Origin: Proteromonas lacertae
Lineage: Eukaryota > Sar > Bigyra > Opalinata > Proteromonadidae
DNA length: 21,024 bases
Assembly (NCBI GenBank): GCA_002245135.1
Contig: NGBS01000522.1
Span: forward strand, 1 to 21,024
Reading direction: 5' to 3'
Shown here: piece by piece, positions 1 to 8,737 of the stretch
Numbering within the stretch: position 1 is the first letter of the stretch
How the letters are laid out: the number at the start of each line of letters is the position of its first letter
Notes under the pieces: generated by a model
Seen by the model: only the letters and a program-made list of their open reading frames with translations
Told to the model about the DNA's origin: nothing
Databases searched by the model: none
Position numbers and translations under genes: made by a program

Positions 1-385
1 GAGTTTTTTCAAAAGATGGGTTTCTTTTCTCCTTAATCTTGTTAACACACTCAAGGAACATATTAGGTGTAATGCGCACAGTCTCATCTACATCAGAAAT
101 ACCTAATCTTTGAATTAATTTCTCTTTACTCTCATCCCACCAACATCCATTTTTGAATCTATATTCCAAGTCTAATCTATACTGTTCATCGACGTATTTG
201 AGTATATATCTGATCTCACTATAAGTTAATTCCTTTTTCTCACCACATATCAAATTCCATAATTTCGATTTGGTTGGTGCCCTCATTTTGCCATCCTTTC
301 TAAAGCAATTAATGAGTATTTGTTTATCAGAGTTCCAAAAGTTATATGGCACTGTTCTAAATTTGTGCTCCTGATCGTTATTCAT
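1..385 (-). CDS. Unrecognised protein, N-terminal 128 codons, cut by left edge
   Basis: An open frame starts at the ATG at 385 (MNNDQEHKFRTV...) and runs without a stop to base 1, so only the N-terminal part is visible. The product is rich in Lys, Glu, Trp and aromatic residues, including a run NGCWWDESKEKLIQRLG around residues 83-99, with no signal peptide or membrane segment. I recognise no family. It lies divergently from the penton gene across an 85-bp intergenic region holding a motif also found at 7146-7170, which supports it being a real gene of the same element. A helical DNA-binding or accessory role is possible, but nothing in the sequence proves one. Confidence 0.7.
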   Translation of the reverse strand, partial: MNNDQEHKFRTVPYNFWNSDKQILINCFRKDGKMRAPTKSKLWNLICGEKKELTYSEIRYILKYVDEQYRLDLEYRFKNGCWWDESKEKLIQRLGISDVDETVRITPNMFLECVNKIKEKRNPSFEKT

Positions 386-470
386 TTTTAAAAAATAAAA
401 GTGTAATTAATACTAATAATGACAATATTGACATTATTAACGAATTTATTTTCAAAATAGATTTTATCTT
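386..470. promoter_or_regulatory. Candidate bidirectional promoter
   Basis: This AT-rich 85-bp gap separates two divergent starts (385 minus, 471 plus). It contains TAATGACAATATTGACATTA plus five more bases (417-441), which matches 7146-7170 at 23 of 25 positions. The core CAATATTG is a perfect palindrome. The other copy also lies between divergent genes, so a shared promoter or operator role is inferred. Confidence 0.5.
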
Positions 471-1423
471 ATGTTAGTTTCGAATCATCGTGTATACTAC
501 TTAAATTCTGATATGATTGTATTATCTGATTCCATGGGTGGAGGAAACAAGTATAAGAAGACATTAAAATTGCAATCATTTCGATGATTATACTCATGTC
601 AGCTTATTACATGCTGTTATACCCAATTCATTCCCAACTATACAGGAAGAAACAAATGATGAGTTTTCATTAGTATTCACATTGGGATGGAGACATGATG
701 TTCAAGTAGATGCACCAAAGTATCCAAACATCATAAAACACCTCAAAATACCAGAAGGATTCTATGATGAAACTCAGATATTAAGTATGATCAATAATTT
801 AGTAAAAAATATGACATATGATGTTTTTGGAATAAAGATGATGCATATAATAGAAGGTTCACATGTGTCTATTATACAAGGAAAAGGAGATTTATTTCGT
901 ATAGACAATTTCGATGATAATCAAACATATCATATTGAGGTAGCTAATGATATGAATATTATATACTATCAAAAAGACCCAGTATATTGGATAGAAAAAT
1001 TAGAGATCATCACCAAAGATCTTAGTTACAAAATATTAGGTATACCAAAAACAATTACTGGTGTTGTTTTAAAGAATATATTCCATCTGAAGAACCAGAG
1101 AATCAACAAGAAATTATGGTTAAGCCATTCCCATTTACTCAATTACCATTTCGTCCTTCTTTGATATGGGTTAATTCTATATCCATTAGATTAGACATAG
1201 TGAATATTATGCAGGATTCAAATGTATTAGAAAATATACCCGTTTCAAATCCAGAGTTACCATTTATTACATATCAGAATAATGACATATTGAATACATC
1301 GAAGAGATTTAATAATACCTATAACAATGGTATGATCACTATTCAGATTACTCAACAAAATGCTATGAACTTAATCTTGATAATATTGAGTTTAATTTAG
1401 ATATTGTTGTATTTAAAGTCTAA
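471..1423 (+). pseudogene. Penton-like minor capsid protein (single jelly-roll), broken
   Basis: In Polintons the minor capsid protein forms the vertex (penton) of the icosahedral capsid. The coding region starts at an ATG just after the divergent promoter and ends about 30 bases before the major capsid gene. Seen: an N-terminal stretch leading to IPEGFYDETQILSMINN (bases about 742-792), then SYKILGI near 1024-1044, and a C-terminal stretch with hydrophobic strands. Known: penton proteins of Polintons and adintoviruses carry a Pro-Gly-Tyr-Tyr type helix before a long loop, then an iLGf motif; this pattern is what I recognise. Placement directly before the major capsid gene supports the call. 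The gene is interrupted a few times. Confidence 0.72.
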
Positions 1424-1454
1424 TTTTTTTATTTCTTTATTCTTTTGTTTTCTA

Positions 1455-2907
1455 ATGGCTTTATCTATTCCAAAAGAACAGAAACATGGTGTAGATGTCC
1501 CTGTGATGCTACCCTTCTATAATTATGTGAGATTGACTCCGATGGGATCAACATCAGAATATACTCTAAGTGATAACACGTATACAGAAGAGATTAGATG
1601 GGAGATAAGTGGAGATAATATTATCAATTTAGCTAAGTCATATATTCAATTCGATATAGATGTAGAAACAGAACCATTAGCAAAAGGTTCAGAAGTAGGT
1701 GCTGTTAGAGCAGATTTAAGTAAGAAACTTATAAATAAAGATGATGATTTATATCCAAGTACAATTGGAGGAATTAAAGAAGGGTTTGGCTTGGCCTTTT
1801 AGAATTTGTAATCAGACTGGAACAGATCTGGTCAAGCTTGATGATTCGTATGAACCATATCGTGTATTTATGGATGAATTAGTTAGAAAGAGATGCGATA
1901 TATTCTATCAAGACAATTACTATGATGGAATACAATTAGATTGGAGTAACGATGAACACAGTTATCTTATTCAAGATGTTAATAAATGGAAAATGGATAT
2001 GAATTTACTAATACTGTAGATTTTTGATACTAGTAATAATAAAGTAACAAATGCTACTGTGTATAAGTAAAAAGACATTACATTTCAAATTACAGTTAGG
2101 TAAATTTTACAATACATTTGCTGCATTAAAGAGTGATGTCTTTGGAGAGAGAATGTATATGCATTCGATTCCAAACTAAAGCAAATATGAAATTTGAAAT
2201 CATATACACCAACCGAATATTGTATTGATGAAAATGGTTATGAAGATTTAAATAATGTTATAGCATGGGATAGGAATGGTGGTATTAAAAATATGACATT
2301 TAAGAATTTTTTAAATTCTATGCTTATATCAACAAGGATACTCAATGCAACAATAATACCAAACAATATTGTTTATCAAAACCTATTCAATTCAATGATT
2401 TCAGATGTCATCAAATTGTTGTACCATCAGGTGGATCTGGCATATTCAATTATTCATTCACATTGAATAGTTCTAATGGACCATTTGTTCGTTACATTAT
2501 CTATAGGCCATGGATAGAATCATTAAAAAGATATGCACATGTACCTGAAAATGCACAATTCAGATGGATGATCAATGATTTTGTATATCAGCCAGATTAT
2601 ACACTTATGCAATATTATGATAGCTTCATGACTGTCGTGAATATTTCCAAGACTCATGGTTTGATATATTCAGAAAAGATAAGAAGTTCAATGACAAGTT
2701 TTGAGATATTGAATTTTGGCTCTAAGGATTTGGACAATATTAAGAACCAGGCAGGTAGACCTTTTGGCTACTGATTTGAAAATAACCTTTGAATTTTCAA
2801 CACCTGGTACAAATGACTTTACTAATAATGATATATCTCATCGTTTCTATATCATCACTGGACGTATGGTCACCATTAATGGAAGTGGTATTGTAAGTGT
2901 AGTTTAA
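1455..2907 (+). pseudogene. Major capsid protein (double jelly-roll), broken
   Basis: This encodes the hexon-type subunit that builds the capsid shell. The start is the ATG at 1455 (MALSIPKEQKHGVDVPVMLP), and the region spans about 484 codons, typical of Polinton major capsid proteins. Seen: an N-terminal strand-rich part with YTEEIRWEISGDNIINLAKS, a central FNYSFTLNSS-type segment, and a C-terminal SFMTVVNISKTHGLIYSEKI. Known: these proteins begin with a PF-rich strand followed by a segment anchoring polar lipid-free beta strands of the first jelly-roll. Position between penton and packaging ATPase fits a morphogenesis cluster. A promoter-like motif follows immediately at 2921. The region is interrupted several times. 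Confidence 0.75.
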
Positions 2908-2920
2908 AAATAATAATAAT

Positions 2921-2940
2921 ATCGATAACGGCTATATTTC
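2921..2940 (+). promoter_or_regulatory. AACGGCTATA promoter-like motif before ATPase
   Basis: The 20-mer ATCGATAACGGCTATATTTC occurs 14 bases after the capsid stop and 48 bases before the ATPase ATG. It differs at one base from 9828-9847, and related forms occur at 5099-5116 (minus), 7138-7147 and 17801-17816. It has a TATA-like core. A promoter function is inferred from recurrence and placement only. Confidence 0.55.
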
Positions 2941-2968
2941 TTATAATTATGTTTTTGTTATTTTTGTT

Positions 2969-3825
2969 ATGAGTAAAGTTAATTTAGAAAAAATAAACAA
3001 CATAGTCATAAATCCTGTTGAGACAGTAGTCAAAGGATGTGGAAAACGTCCAAAGATAGTGTCCTTGGATATGACTATTTCCAGGAGCCTTTCTGCAACA
3101 TATTTATTTTAGCTAAGAAAAACAGTGGTAAGACTACACTTATATTTAATATGATCCAACACTTGCTAAAAAAGGGATATGACCAAGTAGTGTATTTTTT
3201 CGTTGCAACTATATCCAAGGATATCATATATGAGAAAATCACTGATATGCTCAAGTATAACCAAATTGAGTACCATTGCTATGATTCAGTAGTGAATGAA
3301 GATAGAGTGAATATATTGGATGCAGTATTAGATAATATCAAAGATATAGACAAAGATAATTATGATTACCCAGAGAATATATTTATATTCGATGATATAT
3401 CATTTGATTTAAGAAATAAATCCGTTTCTAAATTACTTAAGTCAAACCGTCATTACAAGTCAAAAGTAATTATATCAAGTCAATATGTCACTGATATTAC
3501 TCCCTCTGTTCGTTTACAGCTTGATTACTGTTTGGTATTCAAAAACCTGAGTATGGCTAATTTAGAAATTTGTATGCAAGTTTAGATATATGGATCGATT
3601 TCGATGTTTTCAAATCATATTATGATTATGCAACCAAACAGAGTAATCACTCATTTTTATATATCGATTTATATAATCATGAATTTAGAGTGAATTTTGA
3701 TAGTAGAATTAGAGATAATAGTAATAATAGCTATAATCACAATAATAAATATGATCACCTCATTTTCCTATAGCAGCGATGATGAGTCCACTGATTCATC
3801 AAGTTATCCCAGCGATTCGGAATAA
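2969..3825 (+). pseudogene. FtsK/HerA-superfamily genome-packaging ATPase, broken
   Basis: This is the motor ATPase that would pump DNA into the preformed capsid. The start at 2969 (MSKVNLEKINN...) follows a promoter-like motif. Seen: Walker A ILAKKNSGKTTLIFNM (about 3106-3153), Walker B ENIFIFDDISFD (about 3373-3408), and a sensor-like KVIISSQYVTDI (about 3463-3498) followed by LDYCLVFKNLS. Known: Polinton and adenovirus-like packaging ATPases share NSGKTTL P-loops and an I-F-D-D Walker B. The length is a little over the family's usual 220-260 residues because of a Ser/Asp-rich tail after about 3770; that tail is less certain. The gene is interrupted a few times. Confidence 0.85.
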
Positions 3826-3880
3826 TAATAATAATCCCCATATTGTCACTAATATAATTTTTTGTTTATTTTGCTATTTT

Positions 3881-4349
3881 ATGTTTGGCCGTCCTATTAA
3901 AAAACAAGCTGTATCAACAGATCTAACACCTGTCACGAGGGCACTGACATCGATTACAAGCAATTTGGGAGAAAAAGTGGAGATGCTAAATCGATTAGAG
4001 AAATGTTGGTCGATATCAAGAATAGTGGTACAGGAGGATCATCTGGATCAGGTGGTGGTATTGATAGTGCAACTAGTGAGAAAATTGATGGAATTGTCAT
4101 TGAAGACAAAGAGCATAATGGAGGATGCAATTAATGATGTTGCGTATATCCAATCCCAAATGGCAGTAATATGGAAATAACTTTAAATGAAAATCAAAGT
4201 TTAAAGCTGATCAAGGACTGTTATTAGTGATGAAAGAATATACCTTGCATTAATATGATTTTAGAAAATATATTAAACCAAGTCCATCAGATATATTTTT
4301 TAAATATGTCAAAATGAGAATAACATCATTTGATAATTTAGATGATTAA
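3881..4349 (+). pseudogene. Small unrecognised coding region, broken
   Basis: After the ATPase comes plus-strand sequence with coding character, starting near ATG 3881 (MFGRPIKKQ) and ending near 4349. It encodes a Gly/Ser-rich linker (SGTGGSSGSGGG, about 4029-4064) flanked by charged stretches, and a C-terminal part rich in Lys and Phe. No known domain is recognisable. It ends 28 bases from the convergent stop of the minus-strand gene at 4377. Low confidence in exact limits; the region is interrupted. Confidence 0.35.
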
Positions 4350-4376
4350 GAATAACCATTTGATTGATTTATTTAA

Positions 4377-5084
4377 TTAATAATTAATTAATTCTTTGTT
4401 TCTCTTGTATTGTTGGTTTTGATTATCACTCTCAGTTCTTCTTTTCATCGGAGCAGGTGTTGTTGGTACTGGAATAATATCATAATCTGCAGGTTGTGTA
4501 TACATATTCTCCAAATCTATGTCATCTACATCCTGATTCTCAGCACACTGATCCTCATCCTCCTTCTCCTTCTCAAGTTTTTGCTCAAATTTCTTGATAC
4601 TACTATGCACTTCAAATTTTGGGATAATAGTGTATTTTTCTTTATCCTTCTTATCTAATACAGTTATCTGTCTAATTCTCAAATCACACTGACACTCATA
4701 AAATAAATAACTTGGAGGATCTTTAATCTTGTTTAACCATGCCCAGAATCTGACAGTGTTATTATCGTTGTCTTCAGGAAATATCACTTGGAAGCCACAT
4801 TTCTTATAGTCTTTAACCATATTTGAGTCATCTGTATACTTGATGGCATAATCCACAAACATTTTTTTCAAAGGCTCCTTTACATCTTGATAATAATTTT
4901 TAATAGGTCTTCTGTTCTTAAATAAGAACCTTCCTGGAGTAAAACTCATGACATAGTACTTTGCATCTTCAATCTTTTCTGTATTTGGTTCAGCTTCATT
5001 ACACCATCCTTTTACAGTTAAATAAGTAACATCTCTATCATCTAATGTGATAAAATTAGATCCATTATTGATATTTGAACTCAT
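4377..5084 (-). CDS. Unrecognised 235-residue protein with acidic/basic tail
   Basis: An intact open frame with ATG at 5084 (MSSNINNGSNFITLDDRD); an upstream in-frame extension uses no ATG, so this start is preferred. The N-terminal 160 residues look globular, with YYVMSFTPGRFLFKN and TVRFWAWLNKIKDPP. The C-terminal 70 residues are disordered, first Lys/Glu/Asp-rich, then Pro-rich, then basic (PAPMKRRTESDNQ), ending KELINY. A compact domain plus acidic tail is seen in single-stranded DNA-binding proteins, but I see no diagnostic fold signature, so this is only a possibility. It lies divergently from the small gene at 5186, and a promoter-like motif lies just upstream of its start. Confidence 0.75.
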   Translation of the reverse strand: MSSNINNGSNFITLDDRDVTYLTVKGWCNEAEPNTEKIEDAKYYVMSFTPGRFLFKNRRPIKNYYQDVKEPLKKMFVDYAIKYTDDSNMVKDYKKCGFQVIFPEDNDNNTVRFWAWLNKIKDPPSYLFYECQCDLRIRQITVLDKKDKEKYTIIPKFEVHSSIKKFEQKLEKEKEDEDQCAENQDVDDIDLENMYTQPADYDIIPVPTTPAPMKRRTESDNQNQQYKRNKELINY

Positions 5085-5098
5085 ACCGCCAAAATGAA

Positions 5099-5116
5099 TA
5101 TTATATATCCGTTTCA
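5099..5116 (-). promoter_or_regulatory. AACGGATATATA promoter-like motif, minus strand
   Basis: Read on the minus strand, GTGAAACGGATATATAAT lies 15-32 bases before the ATG at 5084. It matches the AACGGCTATA family at 2921, 7138 and 9828 with one change, here on the opposite strand and again in the direction of transcription. Confidence 0.4.
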
Positions 5117-5185
5117 CAAAAAAGATTTATGTGGTTTGAATATATTTGATATATTTGGAGCGGTTATACAAATTACCGCGCATAC

Positions 5186-5440
5186 ATGAACATGTGTAAA
5201 TTGTATAGTTTGATTACACAAGCTTATTTGATAGTTTCATCATTTCATTACACTCAAGCATCAGACAACCAAAAAGATACTTCAGAAAAATATAAGGACT
5301 TAGATTATTGTGATTACATGCCATTCGAAGAAGCTGTAAACAGATTCTGGGAGCGTATGGAGCAATTAGACCCTAATGGGAGATACTTAGATAAAGAGTA
5401 TAATCGATTTTTAAAGAATTTTAATAAAGAGAAGAAATAA
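5186..5440 (+). CDS. Small unrecognised protein, 84 residues
   Basis: An intact plus-strand frame starting at ATG 5186, divergent from the 4377-5084 gene across about 100 bases. The N-terminus is mildly hydrophobic (YSLITQAYLIVSSF, residues about 7-20) and might be a signal or membrane anchor. The rest is charged and helical, with FEEAVNRFWERMEQLDPNGR and a Lys-rich C-terminus. No family recognised. The 25 bases before it contain a short inverted pair CGGT/ACCG. Coding status is plausible from length and composition but not proven. Confidence 0.45.
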   Translation: MNMCKLYSLITQAYLIVSSFHYTQASDNQKDTSEKYKDLDYCDYMPFEEAVNRFWERMEQLDPNGRYLDKEYNRFLKNFNKEKK

Positions 5441-5494
5441 TGAGAAGTAATTATAATAATTATAATAATAGTAAACATTAATTTAATTAATTAA

Positions 5495-6127
5495 TTACGG
5501 TCTATAGTATTCTCTTTTTGATATGACTCCCACAAATTTACAAAGACAATGATACACGTTCCATATTAACCGCTCATACTCATCTAACTCCCTCTCAAAA
5601 TGCACCAACTCATAGTGATTTCCTTCTTTTTCATTATTACGTATACGTTCCCATAGACATATTAACACATTATGAACTCCAACTTTTACTGCAGAGTACG
5701 GAACAGTATCTTTCAAACATAATTTATAGCATCATCTACTCTATTACTCACCTCTATACAATCTTCTACACTGAGATTAAAAAATCTTGTTTGAATTCTA
5801 TAATGAGTTAGAGATTCTTTAAAAATTTCTAAAATATGCTGAATTTGAGTTATATTGAATTTCACACGTGGTAAACTCTCTTCACCAATTGGTAATGCTA
5901 AACCAGCATGTCCCTCACAATCACATATTGCTCTCTCACTATGCTCCAAAACATCTAAATTAGCTTTATGTATGCACATCCATTTTCTTTACATCTTTCT
6001 CATTGAATAGACATACTGGTTTTACAGCATCTTCAATCGGCAATGCTCTTTCTAATTCAGTGAAATCTAGAGGTTTAACAATACTTTTAGGTGAGTCAGT
6101 ATGTTGTAATGGTGGTACAGTGTTCAT
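5495..6127 (-). pseudogene. Unrecognised protein of about 200 residues, broken
   Basis: Minus-strand coding sequence begins at ATG 6127 (MNTVPPLQHTDSPKSIVKPL) and ends at 5495 (KREYYRP). It is Cys- and His-containing (CEGHAGLALPIGEESLPRV near 5860-5920) and then predominantly helical, with HILEIFKESLTHYRIQTRFF, and a C-terminal WNVYHCLCKFVGV. There is no membrane segment. I recognise no family; the helical, mildly acidic composition would fit a small structural or replication accessory protein, which is speculation. It lies in a minus-strand series with 6298-6607 and 6772-7131. Interrupted a couple of times. Confidence 0.5.
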
Positions 6128-6297
6128 GATAAGCAAAAAAAAATTAATTAAAAAAAATAAAGTAATTACGTTTAATCACTTAACACTTAAAGATCTTCTA
6201 AATCTTCTTCTTTATCAAGGTTTTTTGAATCGTCACATTGCATGTTTGGCTTGACCAAATGCTTATGTTTTTTTTGGGTACTAATTCATCTAATGAT

Positions 6298-6607
6298 TCA
6301 GATATAGTTTAATAATTTTCTTTTAGTGGTGTGGATTACACTATCTGGTGTTACAATATCTGCAATATCATAATCATCGTACCATGTGTCATTTTCATCC
6401 TCATCATTGAACTCAGCATCATATTCTACATCATCATCAATGAAATCCTTTAAATTACCATTACTATCAACATCACTTGCATTTGGATCATCTTTCAGGA
6501 TCATAGTCATCTGATTCATCGTCAGTACATTCTGCTTCTCCATACAAGTACTTATACACATTATCAATCATATCCCTTTCTCTTTTTCTTTTTTGACTGA
6601 ATCGCAT
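6298..6607 (-). pseudogene. Acidic protein with basic nuclear-signal-like ends, broken
   Basis: The coding region starts at ATG 6607 with a basic stretch (MRFSQKRKRERDM), followed by a strongly acidic middle (DFIDDDVEYDAEFNDEDEND, about 6390-6455) and a C-terminus TTKRKLLNYI. A basic cluster beside an acidic disordered region is common in nuclear regulatory or DNA-mimic proteins. The end resembles the KELINY end of the 4377-5084 product. An overlapping hydrophobic reading between 6568 and 6750 has no upstream ATG at its start and is probably promoter sequence. Interrupted. Confidence 0.45.
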
Positions 6608-6771
6608 TTTTTATCTTCTAAATTTTCTTTCTTTTGGTCTTGATCATTTGATTTACCCATTATGCCTATAAACGTGTATGGTATTATGGTTGTTTGAATC
6701 CATAGAACACAATATACAAAAAATAATAAAATGAAACGAATATATTTCAAATATTGATATTATGTTAATTA

Positions 6772-7131
6772 TTAACCTATTAATGTCATATTTTGTCTAG
6801 CATATTGCACAGGAGTTAAATTCTGTACTGGGTATGATTGTTGTTGTTGTATTGGTGTTTGATTTCTCTCCATTAACACTTCATCTGTCAATTTATTTAA
6901 TATAGCTTGTGCTTCCTTGAATGTCCATGGATTAATACTCTTTAACATCTGTTGTGCCTCTGGAGGTAATGTTTCGAGTGTTTTCAGTACTTGAGCTTGT
7001 TGATCATTTTGTACCGATTGTTGCGATTGTTGATTCGGTTGTGGCTGTGGTAGATATTGAGGGTGTTGACCATCTTGTTGATATGCAACACCACTATTAA
7101 AAGTTATTTGAGGTATTGGACCAGCTGACAT
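6772..7131 (-). CDS. Gln/Pro-rich protein, 119 residues
   Basis: An intact minus-strand frame. I take ATG 7131 (MSAGPIPQITFNSG) as the start, because the longer reading upstream covers the promoter-like region. Residues about 20-50 are a Gln/Pro/Asn-rich disordered tract; residues about 55-90 form a helical segment (LETLPPEAQQMLKSINPWTF, then AQAILNKLTDE), and the tail is Gln-rich again. No known family. It diverges from the basic protein at 7206 across a 74-bp region holding two recurrent motifs, suggesting coordinated expression with virion-type genes. Confidence 0.65.
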   Translation of the reverse strand: MSAGPIPQITFNSGVAYQQDGQHPQYLPQPQPNQQSQQSVQNDQQAQVLKTLETLPPEAQQMLKSINPWTFKEAQAILNKLTDEVLMERNQTPIQQQQSYPVQNLTPVQYARQNMTLIG

Positions 7132-7137
7132 ATTAAA

Positions 7138-7170
7138 AACGGCTATAATGACAATATTGATATTATTGAC
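7138..7170. promoter_or_regulatory. Divergent promoter with two recurrent motifs
   Basis: AACGGCTATA (7138-7147) is joined directly to TAATGACAATATTGATATTA plus five bases (7146-7170). The first belongs to the family at 2921 and 9828; the second matches 417-441 at 23 of 25 positions. The site lies between genes starting at 7131 (minus) and 7206 (plus). Confidence 0.55.
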
Positions 7171-7205
7171 TATATTATCACTCAAAAATATAATTATTTC
7201 AAATT

Positions 7206-7469
7206 ATGGTTAAAAGAAGTTCAAAAGCGAAATATCGTAAGTATATCATAGGTAAAGGCAAGTTCTGGGATGGAGTAAAGAATTTCTTTAAGAAAACAAA
7301 AATTTTATCAACAGCAGCTAGCTTAATCCCAGGTGTAGGTCCAGCCTTAGGTAATGTTGTATCCAATGTAGGATATGGTAGAAAACGTAGAAGAAGAGGA
7401 GGACAAGCAGAATGGAATTATGATGGTGGTATAAGTGGTGGTACCAAAGGAAGTAAAAAGTGTAATTAG
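7206..7469 (+). CDS. Basic amphipathic-helix protein, pX/core-like
   Basis: An 87-residue frame begins at ATG 7206 (MVKRSSKAKYRKYIIGKGKF). Seen: a basic N-terminus, an amphipathic helix FWDGVKNFFKKTKILSTAAS (about residues 19-38), a hydrophobic Gly/Pro segment LIPGVGPALGNVVSNV, then a GYGRKRRRRGG basic motif. Known: adintoviruses and many Polintons encode small proteins with this helix, glycine patch and poly-Arg arrangement, compared to adenovirus pX or pVI, that condense DNA or disrupt membranes. I infer a virion core or entry-related role. It is the first of a tandem series of basic genes and follows the divergent promoter. Confidence 0.65.
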   Translation: MVKRSSKAKYRKYIIGKGKFWDGVKNFFKKTKILSTAASLIPGVGPALGNVVSNVGYGRKRRRRGGQAEWNYDGGISGGTKGSKKCN

Positions 7470-7504
7470 TGGGTGGTGGTCCAGGCAGTATGCCTATTTA
7501 AAAA

Positions 7505-7672
7505 ATGGTGGAATGGCTAATCCATTTGCTTGTAAAGAATTGGACAAAAGGTGGTCCAAGTACTATACCGAAATTTTTGTTACAAAGAAAAAGGACTGGT
7601 TCTGGTAAAAGACGTAAAAGTAGTAATAGTCTCGATAATCGATATATTGACAATAAGATTAGAGTTTTCTAG
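7505..7672 (+). CDS. Short basic open frame, 55 residues
   Basis: A short frame from ATG 7505 (MVEWLIHLLVKNWTKGGPST) to the stop at 7670-7672 encodes a hydrophobic-helical start followed by a basic Lys/Arg-rich half (LLQRKRTGSGKRRKSS). It may be an independent small basic protein of the virion-core series or a remnant of a neighbour. A longer overlapping reading in another register is probably a shadow. Confidence 0.3.
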   Translation: MVEWLIHLLVKNWTKGGPSTIPKFLLQRKRTGSGKRRKSSNSLDNRYIDNKIRVF

Positions 7673-7732
7673 GTCTAATTTTTATTTTTTCTATTTTAAT
7701 CGTATTTCTTTATTTTCATTCGAAATAACATA

Positions 7733-8028
7733 ATGCCAAAAGGTGGTAGAAGACGTAGATGCGTTTATGGAAGAAGGGGTGGTTCATTTTGGGGTAAGTT
7801 AAAAAATTGGGCGTTCCAAAGCATTTAACTGGGCAAAGGATCATAAAATAGCATCCAAAATAGCTAGGGAATTTGGAAAGAACGATATCGCCAGATGGAT
7901 TATCAACAATGGGATTTGGTCGTAGAAGACGTAGGTCAGGAAGAGGTAGATTACCATTCAATGGAGGTGGGAGTAATCAACAAGCATTATTGAACGCATA
8001 TTTAAAATCAAAGGTGGCTCGAATGTAA
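7733..8028 (+). pseudogene. Second basic pX/core-like protein, broken
   Basis: From ATG 7733 (MPKGGRRRRCVYGRRGGSFW) the region encodes a basic N-terminus, a helical segment with FWGKLKNW and KIASKIAREFGKN, and near the end a GFGRRRRRSGRGR motif (about 7912-7952) and KSKVARM. It repeats the design of the 7206-7469 product: aromatic-basic helix, then Gly-x-Gly-polyArg. The two look like paralogues in tandem. Interrupted. Confidence 0.5.
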
Positions 8029-8030
8029 GC

Positions 8031-8734
8031 TTGACTTTTAATAATGCTAATAATACTTATATTATTATTTTCATTGTTTTTTTGTTAATTTTATTTTTTC
8101 ATAACATAGAAATAAAAAAATGGAGTGATACTGAATCAACTGAATTTGTGAGTGATGATAGTTCTACTGATGAGTCTGATAGTGAAGTAGAGTCAATAAA
8201 TGAAAATGATTCCAAGATGTCCAAACCTAAAATCACAGAAGGCTGAACCAAGTGATGCTATGATCAATGAATTACTATCACAATTCTCTCCAAAGGATAT
8301 ATACAACATATTACAGAATGATGGATCATCATCTCATAAAAATTCAAAAAAGGTAAAAAACACTCCCATAAATCCAGATCAAGATCAAGATCACATGAGA
8401 GATCCAAAAGAAGATCTAGTAAGAAACAAAATCAAATGCTTTAGACGAGCCAAAGTCCAAACGTGGTGGTGGTAGAAAAAATAGTAAAAAGGATAGGGAC
8501 TCATCATTACCTCCTCCTAGTCGTATGACAAAAGCTGAATTACAAATAGCTTTGAAAGAAACCAGAGATCAATTAGGCAAATATATGAAGAAATTAGAAA
8601 AAGAGTTCAAATCCAAAGAAGAGAAAATAGAGAAAGTAAAAGAACCAGAACCAGAAGAAGATAAACCATTAGGTAATGATATTGCAAGTAGAGAAATACA
8701 AGGCGAGCCTATCGAGCCTGTTTATGTTCAATAA
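8031..8734 (+). pseudogene. Disordered acidic / Arg-Ser / coiled-coil protein, broken
   Basis: The region encodes an acidic Ser/Asp/Glu-rich stretch (TESTEFVSDDSSTDESDSEV, about 8130-8190), then a segment AMINELLSQFSPKDIYNILQ (about 8260-8320), a basic Arg/Ser-rich part near 8370-8440, and a C-terminal coiled coil KAELQIALKETRDQLGKYMK continuing to a Pro/Glu tail (8530-8734). The first 28 codons read as a hydrophobic segment, but they overlap a promoter-like 17-mer, so the true start may lie later. I recognise no family; charge-block plus coiled-coil proteins of this kind could scaffold or bind nucleic acid. Interrupted a few times. Confidence 0.45.
8048..8064 (+). promoter_or_regulatory. Recurrent 17-mer, copy 1
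   Basis: TAATAATACTTATATTA occurs identically at 8738-8754. Both copies lie at the 5' side of a plus-strand coding region (8118 onward and 8805). A late-type TATA promoter is inferred. Confidence 0.4.
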
Positions 8735-8737
8735 TAT

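Noticed and set aside
4410-4658. Hydrophobic plus-strand frame opposite the 4377-5084 gene
   Set aside because: It is a shadow of the charged tail of the minus-strand gene, which has far better coding character.
6003-6254. Plus-strand frame over the start of the 5495-6127 gene
   Set aside because: It overlaps the opposite-strand coding sequence and continues into AT-rich intergenic DNA; composition is not coding-like.
6568-6750. Membrane-protein-like minus-strand frame
   Set aside because: It lacks an ATG at its beginning, and its hydrophobic stretch is AT-rich upstream sequence of the acidic gene; a separate gene is not supported.
7716-7961. Minus-strand Pro/Leu/Cys-rich frame
   Set aside because: It is antisense to the second basic pX-like gene, whose Arg-rich codons produce the apparent Pro/Ser composition.
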